From Cafeteria roenbergensis (Eukaryota; Sar; Bigyra; Bicosoecida; Cafeteriaceae): a stretch of DNA of 64,000 nucleotides. Below, piece by piece: positions 55,522 to 64,000 of this stretch (its first letter is position 1; the number at the start of each line of letters is the position of its first letter). The notes under the pieces were generated by a model. It saw only the letters and a list, made by a program, of their open reading frames with translations. It made no database searches and was not told where the DNA came from. The translations under genes were made by a program, and so were the position numbers. The stretch spans positions 248,001-312,000 of the forward strand of contig VLTN01000015.1 of assembly GCA_008330645.1 (NCBI GenBank), written 5' to 3'.

Positions 55522-57282
55522 TCACTCGGCCTCCGCTGCTAGCCTCGACCTCTTGGCCTCGGAGTCCGCGGCCTCGCCCTCTGCGGCCTCAGCAGGCTCT
55601 TCGCTGTCGCGTGGGCGCTTGGCAGCTGCGCCAGGGTCCGCCGTCGCTGCTTCTGCTTTGTCGGCGTTCGCCGCCGCCTCAGCAGCCGCCGCCGCCTCGT
55701 CCTCCGCCGCCTCTGCAGCCTCCTGCGCCGCCGCCTCTGCAGCTTCGCGCTCCGAGTCCTGCTTCGCTCGCATGATGGCGCTGTAGCCGCCCATCGTCGG
55801 CACCGGGCCCGCGGGTGCCGCCGCTGCAGCCGGACGCCCTCGGTGAAGGTGTTGCCACTGCCACTGCTGCGGCATGCCCGTGGTCGGGTCGAGCGGCGCA
55901 CCAGCGTAACCCTGAGGCGGGCCTCCTCCGTAGTAGCCGGGCGGAGGTGGGCCTCCGAAGTAGCCGGGGGGAGGAGGGCCTCCCGGATGGCCGTGTGGGG
56001 GAGGGCCTCCGAAGTAGCCGGGGGGAGGAGGGCCTCCCGGATGGCCGTGCGGGGGAGGGCCGCCGTGGAAGCCCGGGGGCGGCCCCGTGGGCGCAAAGGA
56101 CGGCGTGGCGGCTGGCCCAGCAGGGGCGGCAGCAGCGCCGGCAGCCGTAGCGCCAGCTGCGGCGGCCGCCTCGTGCGCGCGCCGCTGCGCGTCCGCCTCT
56201 GCTTCTGCCGCCTCCTGCTCCGCCTTGGAGAGCTCTGCTGCGGAGGGCAGCCCCTTCCTGGCCCGGAGCATCTCCTTCTCCTCCTCCTCCGTCGCCCAAA
56301 CCTCCCCGTTGGGCTCAAGCGCCAGCAGCTCCAGTCTGTTCTGACGCTTGCCGCCGCCTGCGCCCCCGCCGCCCCGCGCCTCCAGCTCTGCCCTAGCCTC
56401 CTCCTCGCTCCACTTCCCCATGTCCCGCAGCAGCCCTCGCTCGCGGCACATCTGGACGTCAGCCAGGTGCTGCCCGTACTTGTTGCCGAAAATGTTGTGG
56501 AACCCACCCGCGCCGCTGGCGCAGCCGAGGCACCCGGTGTCGTTGCCCACGATCACCCGCCCATCGGCGGCAAGCTTCTGACGCGGCACACGGCAGATAG
56601 ACGTCGACCCGTAGTTGAAGTTCTTGGGGTTGATGACGTAGGTAGAGCAGAGCCGCTCGTACCCAGGCTTCTTCCACTTGGCGATGAGCGGAGCGTCGAC
56701 GAGCTTGTGGCGCACGCACCAGTCGTACAGCCTGCGGTCGATGCGCTTGTAGCGGGAGTACATGTCCCACACGTACCGGCTGCGCAAGGCGGGCGGCGAG
56801 AGGGGCAACGACGCTCGATAGAAGGCAACGGGGAACGCCTGGGCGCGCGCGTCGACAGCTGGCACGGCGAACACACGGCGCCCGGGGCCCGCACTCACCT
56901 GCGCTGGTTGTTCAGCTGGTGCACTGGCCACATGGTCTCGACCTTGCGCTTTCCGAGGTGCGATTCGGCCAGCACTGCACGCACAAGGAAGGTGGGGGGG
57001 GGGGGCGAGGCGGCATGGAGATGGCGAGCAAACGGCAAGCAGCACGGTGCAGGTGGGGCAGCAAGGACACAGCTCGGGCTCCGGGCAGGCCAGCAGGCGC
57101 CAACCTGCGCGCGCTGCGCGCGCATCACGCTGAGCTGCCGGCGAAGCAGCCGCCATCGCCCGCGCGCGCCCTGGTGCGGCAGGCAGCTCACCTTCGCGGC
57201 CCTCGGCATCCAAGGCGAGGATGACCTTTTCAATTTCCTCCCACCCCGCCGGGGGCTTTTGCCTGCGCCAGGGGGCAGCCAT
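55522..57282 (-). CDS. BUD31: BUD31/G10 splicing factor homologue with long C-terminal extension, 474 aa
   Basis: BUD31 is a small core protein of the activated spliceosome. Three exons on the minus strand are read: 57282-57192, 56974-56899 and 56779-55522. Introns are 217 and 119 bases (phases 1 and 2). The splices give the family order: KPPAGWEEIEKVI, then GKRKVETMWPVHQLNNQ, then SRYVWDMYSRYKRIDRRLYD, then LIAKWKKPGYERLC and ICRVPRQKL. All match BUD31. Two things are odd. First, the cysteine-rich zinc cluster is reduced: I count four Cys (LC, IC, GCLGC) where human BUD31 has nine in the same stretch. Second, BUD31 usually ends soon after this (144 residues), but here about 330 more residues follow, with a helical charged part, a Pro/Gly/Tyr-rich repeat (GGPPPPGYFGGPPPHGHP), and an Ala/Glu-rich end with KRPRDSEE and AKRSRL. 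Confidence 0.9.
   Translation of the reverse strand: MAAPWRRQKPPAGWEEIEKVILALDAEGREGELPAAPGRARAMAAASPAAQRDARAARAGWRLLACPEPELCPCCPTCTVLLAVCSPSPCRLAPPPHLPCACSAGRIAPRKAQGRDHVASAPAEQPAQVSAGPGRRVFAVPAVDARAQAFPVAFYRASLPLSPPALRSRYVWDMYSRYKRIDRRLYDWCVRHKLVDAPLIAKWKKPGYERLCSTYVINPKNFNYGSTSICRVPRQKLAADGRVIVGNDTGCLGCASGAGGFHNIFGNKYGQHLADVQMCRERGLLRDMGKWSEEEARAELEARGGGGAGGGKRQNRLELLALEPNGEVWATEEEEKEMLRARKGLPSAAELSKAEQEAAEAEADAQRRAHEAAAAAGATAAGAAAAPAGPAATPSFAPTGPPPGFHGGPPPHGHPGGPPPPGYFGGPPPHGHPGGPPPPGYFGGPPPPGYYGGGPPQGYAGAPLDPTTGMPQQWQWQHLHRGRPAAAAAPAGPVPTMGGYSAIMRAKQDSEREAAEAAAQEAAEAAEDEAAAAAEAAANADKAEAATADPGAAAKRPRDSEEPAEAAEGEAADSEAKRSRLAAEAE
55905..56085. repeat. Coding Pro-Gly-Tyr repeat in BUD31 tail
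   Basis: A unit of about 54 bases is repeated; on the minus strand it encodes GGPPPPGYFGGPPPHGHP, with partial copies either side. The two long copies are almost identical in DNA sequence. Confidence 0.85.
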
Positions 57283-57431
57283 CGCGGACCTCCCGACCGC
57301 TGCGCCGGTGTGCCACTCCGGGCCGCGCGAGCCGAGGCGCCCCGGAACCCGAGGCGCCGAGCGCCGGCTCTGCCGAGCCGGCCAGCAGCCCAAGCGAGGT
57401 CTCGCCACCCCTGCCTGCGCTCCAGGCCGCC
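57283..57431. promoter_or_regulatory. Very short shared promoter, BUD31 (-) and bS16m (+)
   Basis: Only 149 bases lie between the two divergent start codons. Both promoters and 5' UTRs must fit here or extend into the opposite gene. No motif was recognised. Confidence 0.45.
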
Positions 57432-58209
57432 ATGCCGACCCGGCTGCGGCTCGCTCGCTTCGGGTGCAAGAGGCGCCCGTTCTACCGCATCGTGGCGACC
57501 GACTCGCGCAAGTGGCGCGACGGCAAGCCCACGGAGTACGTGAGTTGTGGGGCGGCCTGCCTGACTGCTGGACGACGACTGGGCCAGGGGCGCATTGTGC
57601 GGAACGCCCCGGCGCCCGGCGGCCGCGCGAGTGGCCACGGTCATGCCAGGCCGTGTCTTTCGCTCCCAAGCTGCTCCGGCCGTCCGCGGCCACGCCTGGG
57701 CGCCGCGGCCAAGCGCCCGCGCCGCGGGAAAGAGTCAGCCGGCCCGCCTCCGGGCCGCCCCCTCCGACGCAGCCATGCCGTGCCGCCCCCGCTGAGCCTC
57801 GCAGGTTGGAACGTACGACCCCATGCCGCGCAAGTCGGACGGGTTCAAGGAGATCCGCCTCAAGGTCGACCGCGTCAAGTACTGGCTGAGCACCGGCGCG
57901 CAGCCCACCGAGACCGTCGCCAAGCTCCTCTGGCGCGCGGGCCTGGCGCCCCCCCCTCCCATCGCCTTCACCACCAAGCGCCACATCAAGCGCTCCGAGC
58001 GCGAGTTCCACACCAGCACCGGAGCCGGTGCCGGAGAGCGCGCACCCCCGACCGTGCTCGTGGCCCCCGCCGCTGGCATCGCCCTCTCCAGCCGCGCAGG
58101 CGTTGCCGGCGCCCGCACCGCAGGTGTGGTGATGAGGGCAAGCCTTTCAGTCGCTCCGGGCCGCGGTCTCTCCACTGCGGCCGCCTGGGAGGCCGGTGAG
58201 CGCGCCTGA
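57432..58209 (+). CDS. MRPS16: Mitochondrial (organellar) ribosomal protein bS16m, 170 aa
   Basis: This is the small-subunit protein bS16 of the bacterial-type organellar ribosome. There are two exons, 57432-57539 and 57805-58209, with a 265-base phase 0 intron. The first exon starts at once with the bS16 core (TRLRLARFGCKRRPFYRIV, then DSRKWRDGKPTEY). The splice joins TEY to VGTYDPMPRKSDG, which matches the family loop, followed by RVKYWLSTGAQPTETVAKLL. The core ends at about residue 90. The remaining 80 residues are an Ala/Arg/Gly-rich extension without a recognised domain. There is no long presequence before the core; in mitochondrial S16 the N-terminus itself can act in import. A plastid version cannot be excluded from this alone. 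Confidence 0.94.
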
Positions 58210-58697
58210 GGTTCCTGCCCCCTCCGGCTGTCGCCCCCCCTCCCCCCTCCCCCCCCTCTCGCCGCTTATGGAGCGCGTGTCCCCGTCGCGGCGCCCCCGT
58301 CGCGGACCTCCCCGGCTGTGGTCGCTGGCGGGCCTCGGGCCATCAGCGGCGAGTGTGTGTGTGTGTGTGTTTGTGAGTGTGTGTCCTGCTCGTGGTCCGG
58401 CCACCAGCGTCCGCCGCGTCGTGCTGCGGTCGCGGAGCTCACCCCCCTCTGCCCCGCGGTTTCCGCACCAAAGGTCACGATGTCATTCCGGACGCTGCCT
58501 GCGCACGCGCTCACTCCTGGCGGCCCATCGCGAGCCGAGCCCAGCGGAGCGGATCCTCAAGGCGTCTGCGCACGTTGCTGTGACCACGACGCAAGCTGCC
58601 GCAGCCCTCGCTCCCCCCCCTCCACCCACCTCCACCTCCACCACCACCACCACTGTCCCTTCCAGGGCAGCTTGCTGCCTCGCCCGGCTTGCAAGGC
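58210..58697. repeat. Intergenic with simple-sequence runs
   Basis: This is 488 bases between convergent genes (bS16m and the endomannosidase). It contains a C/T-rich run at about 58233-58260, a TG run at about 58352-58384 broken by a few other bases, and a CCACCT/CCACCA run at about 58618-58662. No gene is seen. Confidence 0.6.
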
Positions 58698-60038
58698 CTA
58701 GAGCTCCTCCTTCACGGTCCCGCCCGGAGCAGCGCGCCCCCGCGGCGGCCCGCCGCCCCCCTGCTCGGACGGCGGCGCGGCCAGCCGGATGGCGAAGGTG
58801 CGAGTGACTGCGAGGTAGTGGAAGGGCCCCGCCTCGCCGTAGTCCTCGGACTTGCGCTTCCCAGGCTCGCCGAGGGCGTCCCGCATGGAGTTGGGGATGC
58901 CCTCGCCGTCCTTGACCGTGTGGGGAATGCAAGGCTCGATTTGCGTGCCCTCCCCAAACTCGTTCCAACTCGTCACGGTCACGAAGCCGCCCTCCCGCAC
59001 CGCGGCCAGGGCGGCGCGCCACATGGAGCTGTAGTATCCGCCGCTGGCACGGGGCCGCCACGCGCGGAGGTTCCACGGGCGGATGCGCCGGTCGTCGTAC
59101 CCGGGCGCCACGCTGGGCGAAAACACCATGCCGTCCTCCCGCGCCTTGGTCGCGATGCCGCGCCAGTGGGTGGTGGTGGAGCCGAAGCTAAAGCCGTTGG
59201 TCGCAAAGTACGAGTAGAGCCCGTCGAACGCGCCGCGGGCGAGGTCGCCTTGGTCCTGGTGCCTCAGCACGAGGCCGAAGAAGACGCCCTTCCTGTGCAG
59301 CGCGCCCCCCGCGTTGAGGTGGAGCGCCCAGTCTTCCGCGGGGATGTGGTAGCTGTCGTAGACGAAGAAGAGGGGGACGCCGCCCTCGTCGCTGGGCACC
59401 TCGAGCGGGGTGCTGGGGCGCGCGCCGAGCGCCGCGCGAGTGGTGCGCAGCACGGCGCGGTGGGCGCCGTAGCGGTTGCGGATGTACTCGACGTCCTTGA
59501 CAACCGAGGCGGCAGTGCGGCCCTCATAGGGCTCAAGGTGGAAGGCCACGCGCATGTTCTCCTTGGCTGCGGCAGCCAGCACCGCGGGAACCACGGCGTC
59601 TGTGTTCACTCCCTGCGAGTCGTGGGTGCCCGGCACGTCCGGCCGCCCCCACCACGAGACCACGGCCACGCCGATGCCGGCCGCGCGCATCTCGCGCATC
59701 TGCTCCTCCAAGACCACGGGGTCGGAGCTGCTGTAGAGCCCGCGGCGGGGCCAGAACGGCGCGTGGATCTCCTCCGGAGGCGCGAACCGGCGTCCAGTCG
59801 CGTGCTTGAACGCCAGGCCGTCGATGGGACGCCAGTGCGGCAGCACTGCGTGGTTCCAGTGCGTGTAGTTGCCAGCTTCGTCGCCGTACCACAGGTACAT
59901 AAAGGTCATCACGCGCCGGGAGTCCGACGCGGTTGCTGCTTCCGCCGGAACCTCAATCGGCGAGGCCGCGCACGTCGCCAGCAGCGCCGCTGCCGCCGCG
60001 CCCCCCACGCCAAAGAGCCCGAACTGGCGGCGGGTCAT
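58698..60038 (-). CDS. MANEA: GH99 endo-alpha-1,2-mannosidase (MANEA-like), 446 aa
   Basis: This is a glycoside hydrolase family 99 enzyme, which in eukaryotes trims glucosylated mannose from N-glycans in the Golgi. It is a single exon on the minus strand. The ATG at 60038 is preferred: it gives 446 residues (human MANEA has 462) and puts a hydrophobic segment at the N-terminus (RRQFGLFGVGGAAAAALLAT). The frame continues upstream to 60242, but that part is a GC shadow lying over the divergent gene's promoter. Family motifs include YLWYGDEAG, VVSWWG, FHLEPYEGR and the catalytic pair Glu360/Glu363 in SWNEFGEGTQIEP. The end (about 25 residues) is Gly/Pro-rich. The N-terminus looks like a signal peptide or type II anchor and, oddly, also like a bacterial Tat lipoprotein signal (RR, then LLATC). 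It acts in the same N-glycan/secretory pathway as the lectin at 5.0 kb. Confidence 0.92.
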   Translation of the reverse strand: MTRRQFGLFGVGGAAAAALLATCAASPIEVPAEAATASDSRRVMTFMYLWYGDEAGNYTHWNHAVLPHWRPIDGLAFKHATGRRFAPPEEIHAPFWPRRGLYSSSDPVVLEEQMREMRAAGIGVAVVSWWGRPDVPGTHDSQGVNTDAVVPAVLAAAAKENMRVAFHLEPYEGRTAASVVKDVEYIRNRYGAHRAVLRTTRAALGARPSTPLEVPSDEGGVPLFFVYDSYHIPAEDWALHLNAGGALHRKGVFFGLVLRHQDQGDLARGAFDGLYSYFATNGFSFGSTTTHWRGIATKAREDGMVFSPSVAPGYDDRRIRPWNLRAWRPRASGGYYSSMWRAALAAVREGGFVTVTSWNEFGEGTQIEPCIPHTVKDGEGIPNSMRDALGEPGKRKSEDYGEAGPFHYLAVTRTFAIRLAAPPSEQGGGGPPRGRAAPGGTVKEEL

Positions 60039-60241
60039 GTCGCGTGCCACGAGCACTTTTGCCCGCTTGTGCGCGCGGGGCCTCCCGCGGGCGCCGGCGG
60101 CCAGTTGTCCACGTGGGGTTGCAAAACGGCTGCAGAGCCAGTCGCCGCCGGCAGTGTTGAGTTGGGTGGCCCGCTGGCGCGCTCCGCCGCGCCGCACGCG
60201 CGCGGCCCGTCCCCAGCCGCGGCGCCCGCGAGGCGGCCGCA
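60039..60241. promoter_or_regulatory. Shared promoter region, MANEA (-) and MetX (+)
   Basis: These 203 bases separate two divergent starts. No TATA box or repeat was recognised. Confidence 0.4.
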
Positions 60242-61867
60242 ATGGCCTCCGGTATCCCTGGCGACCACATGTCCAAGGCCACCGTGGGGGCGCCTCCGGG
60301 CACGTCGCAGGTACGCATTGGCCGGCTGGAACTGGAGTGTGGGCGGGTCATAGAGGACGCGGTGCTCGCGGCCTCGACGTACGGGACGCTCAACGCCGCG
60401 GGGACGAACGCCGTTATTGTGGGACACTCCTTGACGTCCGATTCCCATGTCCACCAGTGGTGGTCGAAGCTGCTGAGCGCGACTGGCACGGGCAGCGACG
60501 GGTCACATGCGGAAGCGCCTGGCCACGGCAAGTGCCTGGACACGGGGCGCTTCTTCGTGGTGTGCTTCAACTACTTGGGATCTTGCTACGGTTCGAGCTC
60601 TCCGCTTACCGAGGGCGGGTTCGCAGAGTTCCCCGTGCCCGTGACGATGCGCGACCAGGCGCGGGCAATGCTGCGGGCGGCGCGCATGCTCGGGGTCAAC
60701 CAGGTCGCTCTCGCGATCGGCGGCTCCATGGGCGCGATGCTCGCGCTCGAGATCGGCCTGGAGGGCGGCCCCACCATGGTCCGGTCTGTGTGCGCCGTGG
60801 CAGGGTGCGCCCGACACACGTGAGCCTGCACGCTTCGTCTGCATCGCAGCAGCCCCCACTGCTGAGCACCTCCCCCCCAAAAAAGAAGTGGGCGCAAGGA
60901 GGGGGTGCGCAGCAGGCATGTGGCCCCGGGCCCGCAGTGGCTTCGGCACGGCTTGTGGCCGAGATGCGGGGCACGTGGCGCGCTGGGCGGGACGCCGCTG
61001 CAAGCGGTTGCGAGCAGGTGGGCGAGGCAGCGCGCCGGGGGGATGCACGACCGACCCGCCTCCTGCACCCCGCGCTCTGTCGACACGTCCGCCCGCAGTG
61101 ACTGGGCAACGGGCCACAGCGAGGTCCAACGGAGGGCCATATTCGCGGACCCGCTCTGGAGGGGGGGCGCGTACCCCGCCGACAGGCCCCCGAGAGAGGG
61201 CCTCGGCCTCGCCCGCATGGCTGCCATGCTAACCTACCGCACCGCCGCGAGCTTCGAGTCAAAGTTCGCCCGGCAAGGCGCCCACCGGCCGTGCCCGTCT
61301 GAGCTGGAGGCGCAGGCGGGGGACTGGTCCACGTCGGCCCGCGGCACCGCTCCCGACGGGGCATCCGTCGACACCACGGGGGGCATCGCGCAGGCGCCCC
61401 CAGCGCGCAAACCGCGAGCGGGGGCGGTTGCGGCGGATGCACGCACCGGCAGCCCGGAGCCGACTCCCGCCAGAACGACCGGCCAAGGCGCCTCTGGCGT
61501 CTCGCTTCCGTACTGGTCCGTGGAGAGCTACCTGCACCACCAGGGGGGGAAGTTCCCCGCGAGATTCGATCCGGGCTGCTACGTTGCCCTCACGTACACG
61601 CTGGACACGCACGACGTGGGCCGCGGCCGAGGCGGCGTTGAGGCAGCGCTGGCGAGGCTGGAGGTGCCGCTGCTGGTTGTGGGCGTGGACAGCGACGGGC
61701 TGTACCCGCTCGGGCTGCAGCAGCGAATGGCTCGGGCCGCTCGGTTCTCGACGCTGGCAGTGCTGTCGTCGCCGCACGGCCACGACGGCTTCCTTGTTGA
61801 GATTGACAGGCTGAACGAGGTCATCGTAGAGTGGATGAGCGCGTCGGGGCCGCGCTCCAGGCTGTAG
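60242..61867 (+). CDS. Homoserine O-acetyltransferase (MetX/Met2), 448 aa
   Basis: This alpha/beta-hydrolase-fold enzyme transfers acetyl from acetyl-CoA to homoserine, the first committed step of methionine synthesis by direct sulfhydrylation. There are two exons, 60242-60819 and 61099-61867, with a 279-base phase 2 intron. The fold is clear: strand and oxyanion region NAVIVGHSLTSDSHV, nucleophile Ser162 in AIGGSMGAM, then WRGGAYP and the YLHHQGGKFPARFD motif. The acid is Asp392 (GVDSDGLYP) and the catalytic base His421 (GHDGFL). All three are present. Bacterial enzymes are about 370 residues; the extra length is a Gly/Ala/Thr/Pro-rich insert at about residues 245-305, in the lid region. Serine or homoserine succinyl variants share the fold, so the acyl donor is inferred from overall similarity. 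Animals lack this enzyme; fungi and many protists have it. Confidence 0.9.
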
Positions 61868-62506
61868 GCGCCGCCCAAGGCGCGCACGCCTGCCTTCAGA
61901 GCTGGGCCGCGTTGCGATGCGTGAGTGAACGCCGCTGTTTCGCCGGCCGCATGTGCGTGCTTGCAAGGCTTGGAGCGAACCTCGCGAACCAAGCGCGGCG
62001 AAACGCGCGGGTCTGCTTGTGGGTCTGGCGGACTGAGTCTGGCGACCAGCGGGCATGCAGCCAAAGGCTGTTGCGGGTCACCACCTGCTGCTGCTGCGCT
62101 CCGTCCCCCGCTGCAGCGCTCTGTCGGGCAGCGTCGCCTCGCCAGGCCGCCGCGGCGCGCGAGGCCTCCATCCAGCAGCGACGAAGCCGGGCGCCTGCCC
62201 GGCCGCGGACCGGCTGCGCGGTTGTTGAAGCGCGAGCGCTGGTGTTGCAACAAACAAGCATCTTGGCCGCGCCGCCAGCAGGCTCTGCCGGCGAGCCCTG
62301 CGCAGCTTGAGCAAAGGCCGTCCCGCCCCGGACTCGGCGGCCGCACCTCGACCTCTCGCACCGCCTGCGCCCCGGAGAGCCACGACGCCGAGTCGTGCTG
62401 CCCTCGCGGTTGTCAGGTCCCGCGCCGCTTCAGCGCCTACAGGGCCGACTCTCGAGGTCTCCGAACCCGAAGCGGTTCAACAACCGCCTTGGCGCCGACA
62501 GCAGCG
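61868..62506. other. Intergenic, no gene seen
   Basis: This is about 640 bases between the MetX stop and the next start. Frames are open across it in the same frame as the following gene, but their translation is Arg/Pro/Ala-rich and unlike the membrane protein that follows, so I do not extend that gene upstream. No RNA gene or repeat was seen. Confidence 0.45.
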
Positions 62507-64000
62507 ATGCAGTCCTCCATGTACCATCCCGGGGAGGACCCGCAGCGCACCATGTACCGCGTGATGTTCTGGCTGACCATCATGATGAACTCGGGCCTGT
62601 TCATCTGGGGGCTGGCAGCCACCTACTTTGCCTACAACGCGTCTTGGACTCCGTTCCCGCTGGCGCTGCTCGGGCTGTTTTCCGTCTTGAACGTCGGCTT
62701 CTACGGCGACTACGCCATGAACCGCCGCGTCAAGAGCGACATGTACCGGTTTCTCACCATCCAGTATTTCCTGAGCGCCTTCACCCTCATCATCGCGGCC
62801 TTCGCCTTCGTGCAAATCGACCAGGTGAGAGGATCGGAGTCATCTGGCCTCGCGCCACCCCGCCCGGCCTCCCCGCGCCCGTCGGCAGCGCGCAATCAAG
62901 TCCGGGCATCGGTGTGGCCCGTGTCCGGGTTGAGCCGTGGGCGTCCGGGGCGCTGGTTCGAGTGCCGGCTGGACGCGCAAAACATGGGCTTTGTTTTTCC
63001 GGGCTCCCGCATGACACGTCGCCGCTCGCGAACCTCGGGCAGCGGGACGCGGCCGCTTGTGCGCGCCCGTTGTCCTGCCTGCCCCGAGTCGCTTTCCCTG
63101 GCCCGATGGGCAGGGTCGCGGGCCGACCGCAGCTTGGCTGTGCGACCCCAAGTGGCGCCGTTGCCTCAGCTGCAGTTGTTGAACCTCAGCGCGACTGCTC
63201 CGCGCTGCCTGCCCGAAGCCCGCCCGCCCCCCACCGCTGCTTCCTGCCGACGACTGTGGCGACAACCCCTCGCAGGGAAAGGCGTACATCGCTGACAACT
63301 GGCCCATCATGTCCCAGCAGGTGATCCCCTTCACCACGCAGCTCAACCAGCAGCGTCTCTTCGCGTCGCTGCAGAACACGCTGTCGTGGCTCGGCTGGTT
63401 CTCCGCGCTGGTGGCTCTGCCGCAGATGCAGCGCGCCTTCGAGCTCCTCGACGAGAAGTTCGCTCGCTTCGCCCTCAACCCGTTCCGCGTGCTGGTGCCC
63501 CAGCTCTCGCTCATCTTCGTCATCGCCGTGATCACGGCCACCGTCGGTGCTGACGCCTCCATCGTGTCCACCTACGGCAACGACGACGACGAGTCCGCGC
63601 TCATCTTCACCATCGTGACGGCCTACCTGTTCATCATCGCCATCCCCATCGCCATCGCGGCCGCGTGGATCCTCGGAACGCACCACACCACCTACACCAT
63701 CGTCTGGATCCTCTTCTCCGTCCTCACCGTCTTCGCCCTCTTCGGCGGCTCCATCCTGTCCGCCCAGGCCGCCGACATTGAGGTCTTCACCGTGCCGCGG
63801 TGGGACTACATCCGCATCTTCGTGCCCAACTCCTACCAGCAGAAGCCAGTGCAGGTGTACGTGCGGGACGCCGAGACGCTCCTCCGCGGGGCGGGCCTCG
63901 GCGGCGTGATGCTCTTCATCTTCGGCCTCATCCTGGTCCTCACCTCCATGCACTCTGCCTTCCTCATCGCCGCCCTCGCCCCGTCCGTGGGCGCCGGGCC
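62507..64000 (+). CDS. Multi-pass membrane protein, 3' end outside window
   Basis: I do not recognise the family. Exon 1 is 62507-62824 and exon 2 runs from 63276 past the window end; the 451-base intron is phase 0 (GTGAGA...CGCAG). The start MQSSMYHPGEDPQR is polar, then the protein is dominated by membrane helices. Three lie in exon 1 (around FWLTIMMNSGLFIWGLA, FPLALLGLFSVLNVGFY and FLTIQYFLSAFTLIIAAF). At least five lie in exon 2 (including LVPQLSLIFVIAVITATV, FTIVTAYLFIIAIPIAIA, IVWILFSVLTVFALFGG and VMLFIFGLILVLTSMHS). A loop contains YGNDDDES. Codon use is the most GC-ending and most C-ending of the window, like that of a highly expressed gene. The even spacing of helices suggests a transporter-like or tetraspan-duplicated protein, but no signature was found. 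Confidence 0.8.

Noticed and set aside
58352-58384. TG-rich run as a possible telomere or replication feature
   Set aside because: It is a short imperfect dinucleotide run between two ordinary genes. Similar CA and C runs occur in other intergenic gaps here.
58698-60242. Start of the endomannosidase at the far upstream ATG (60242)
   Set aside because: The extra 68 residues are Arg-rich, lie in the promoter between two divergent genes and would put the signal segment in the middle of the protein. The ATG at 60038 gives the usual family length.
63186-63953. A 255-residue Asp/Glu/His-rich minus-strand frame
   Set aside because: It lies opposite the membrane helices of the last gene and is their complement. 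The plus-strand reading has regular hydrophobic segments and a proper splice site.
1-64000. Virus-like elements, LTR retroelements or DNA transposons
   Set aside because: I looked for reverse transcriptase, integrase, transposase and capsid-type motifs and for long terminal repeats and found none. The only unexplained candidate is the low-GC stretch at 31.1-32.2 kb, which I could not assign.

Overview
The window is nuclear DNA from a very GC-rich unicellular eukaryote. Introns are spliceosomal: I read 22, of 99 to 642 bases, nearly all starting GTGAG and ending CGCAG. Third codon positions are almost always G or C. The gene set is eukaryotic throughout: an ERGIC-53-type cargo lectin, UBE2O, OGFOD1, BUD31, a mitochondrial bS16, a GH99 endomannosidase and an ABCB transporter. 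A free-living protist fits, and a GC-rich heterotrophic stramenopile such as a bicosoecid would match the composition. That placement is inference; no marker here fixes it.

Layout. 1-3.1 kb: 3' part of an ABCB transporter. 3.4-4.4 kb: two small genes, a two-helix membrane protein (+) and an SH3-like 100-residue protein (-). 5.0-6.7 kb: LMAN1-like lectin (+). 7.1-9.5 kb: charged coiled-coil protein (-). 9.7-13.1 kb: membrane RING E3 (+). 13.5-14.8 kb: prokaryotic-type ABC ATPase (+). 14.9-28.3 kb: 4,358-residue EF-hand/WD40 protein (+). 28.4-29.7 kb: DHRS7-like dehydrogenase (-). 30.0-31.1 kb: PH-domain protein (+). 31.1-32.2 kb: lower-GC stretch with unresolved minus-strand coding signal. 32.2-43.7 kb: about 3,650-residue protein, possibly TFIIIC-like (+). 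44.5-46.5 kb: unrecognised protein with a BRK-like C-terminal motif (+). 46.8-52.2 kb: UBE2O (-). 52.6-55.4 kb: OGFOD1 (+). 55.5-57.3 kb: BUD31 with a long tail (-). 57.4-58.2 kb: bS16m (+). 58.7-60.0 kb: endomannosidase (-). 60.2-61.9 kb: homoserine O-acetyltransferase (+). 62.5 kb to the end: multi-pass membrane protein, 3' incomplete (+).

Genes are packed and often head to head. Five divergent pairs share only 149 to 389 bases, so shared promoters are likely. UBE2O (clearance of orphan ribosomal proteins) faces OGFOD1 (hydroxylation of ribosomal protein uS12), and BUD31 (splicing) faces bS16m. Introns sit near the 5' ends, leaving single 3' exons of up to 12.9 kb. There is no operon structure, and I saw no rRNA, tRNA, CRISPR array or intact mobile element.

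The strongest unexplained signal is the octamer GGCAGAGC. It occurs about 40 times, in both orientations and several reading frames, inside the giant WD40 gene, where chance would give about one. Other points worth a look are a BUD31 that lacks over half of the usual zinc-cluster cysteines, a 170-base tandem repeat in an OGFOD1 intron, and the low-GC island at 31.1-32.2 kb.
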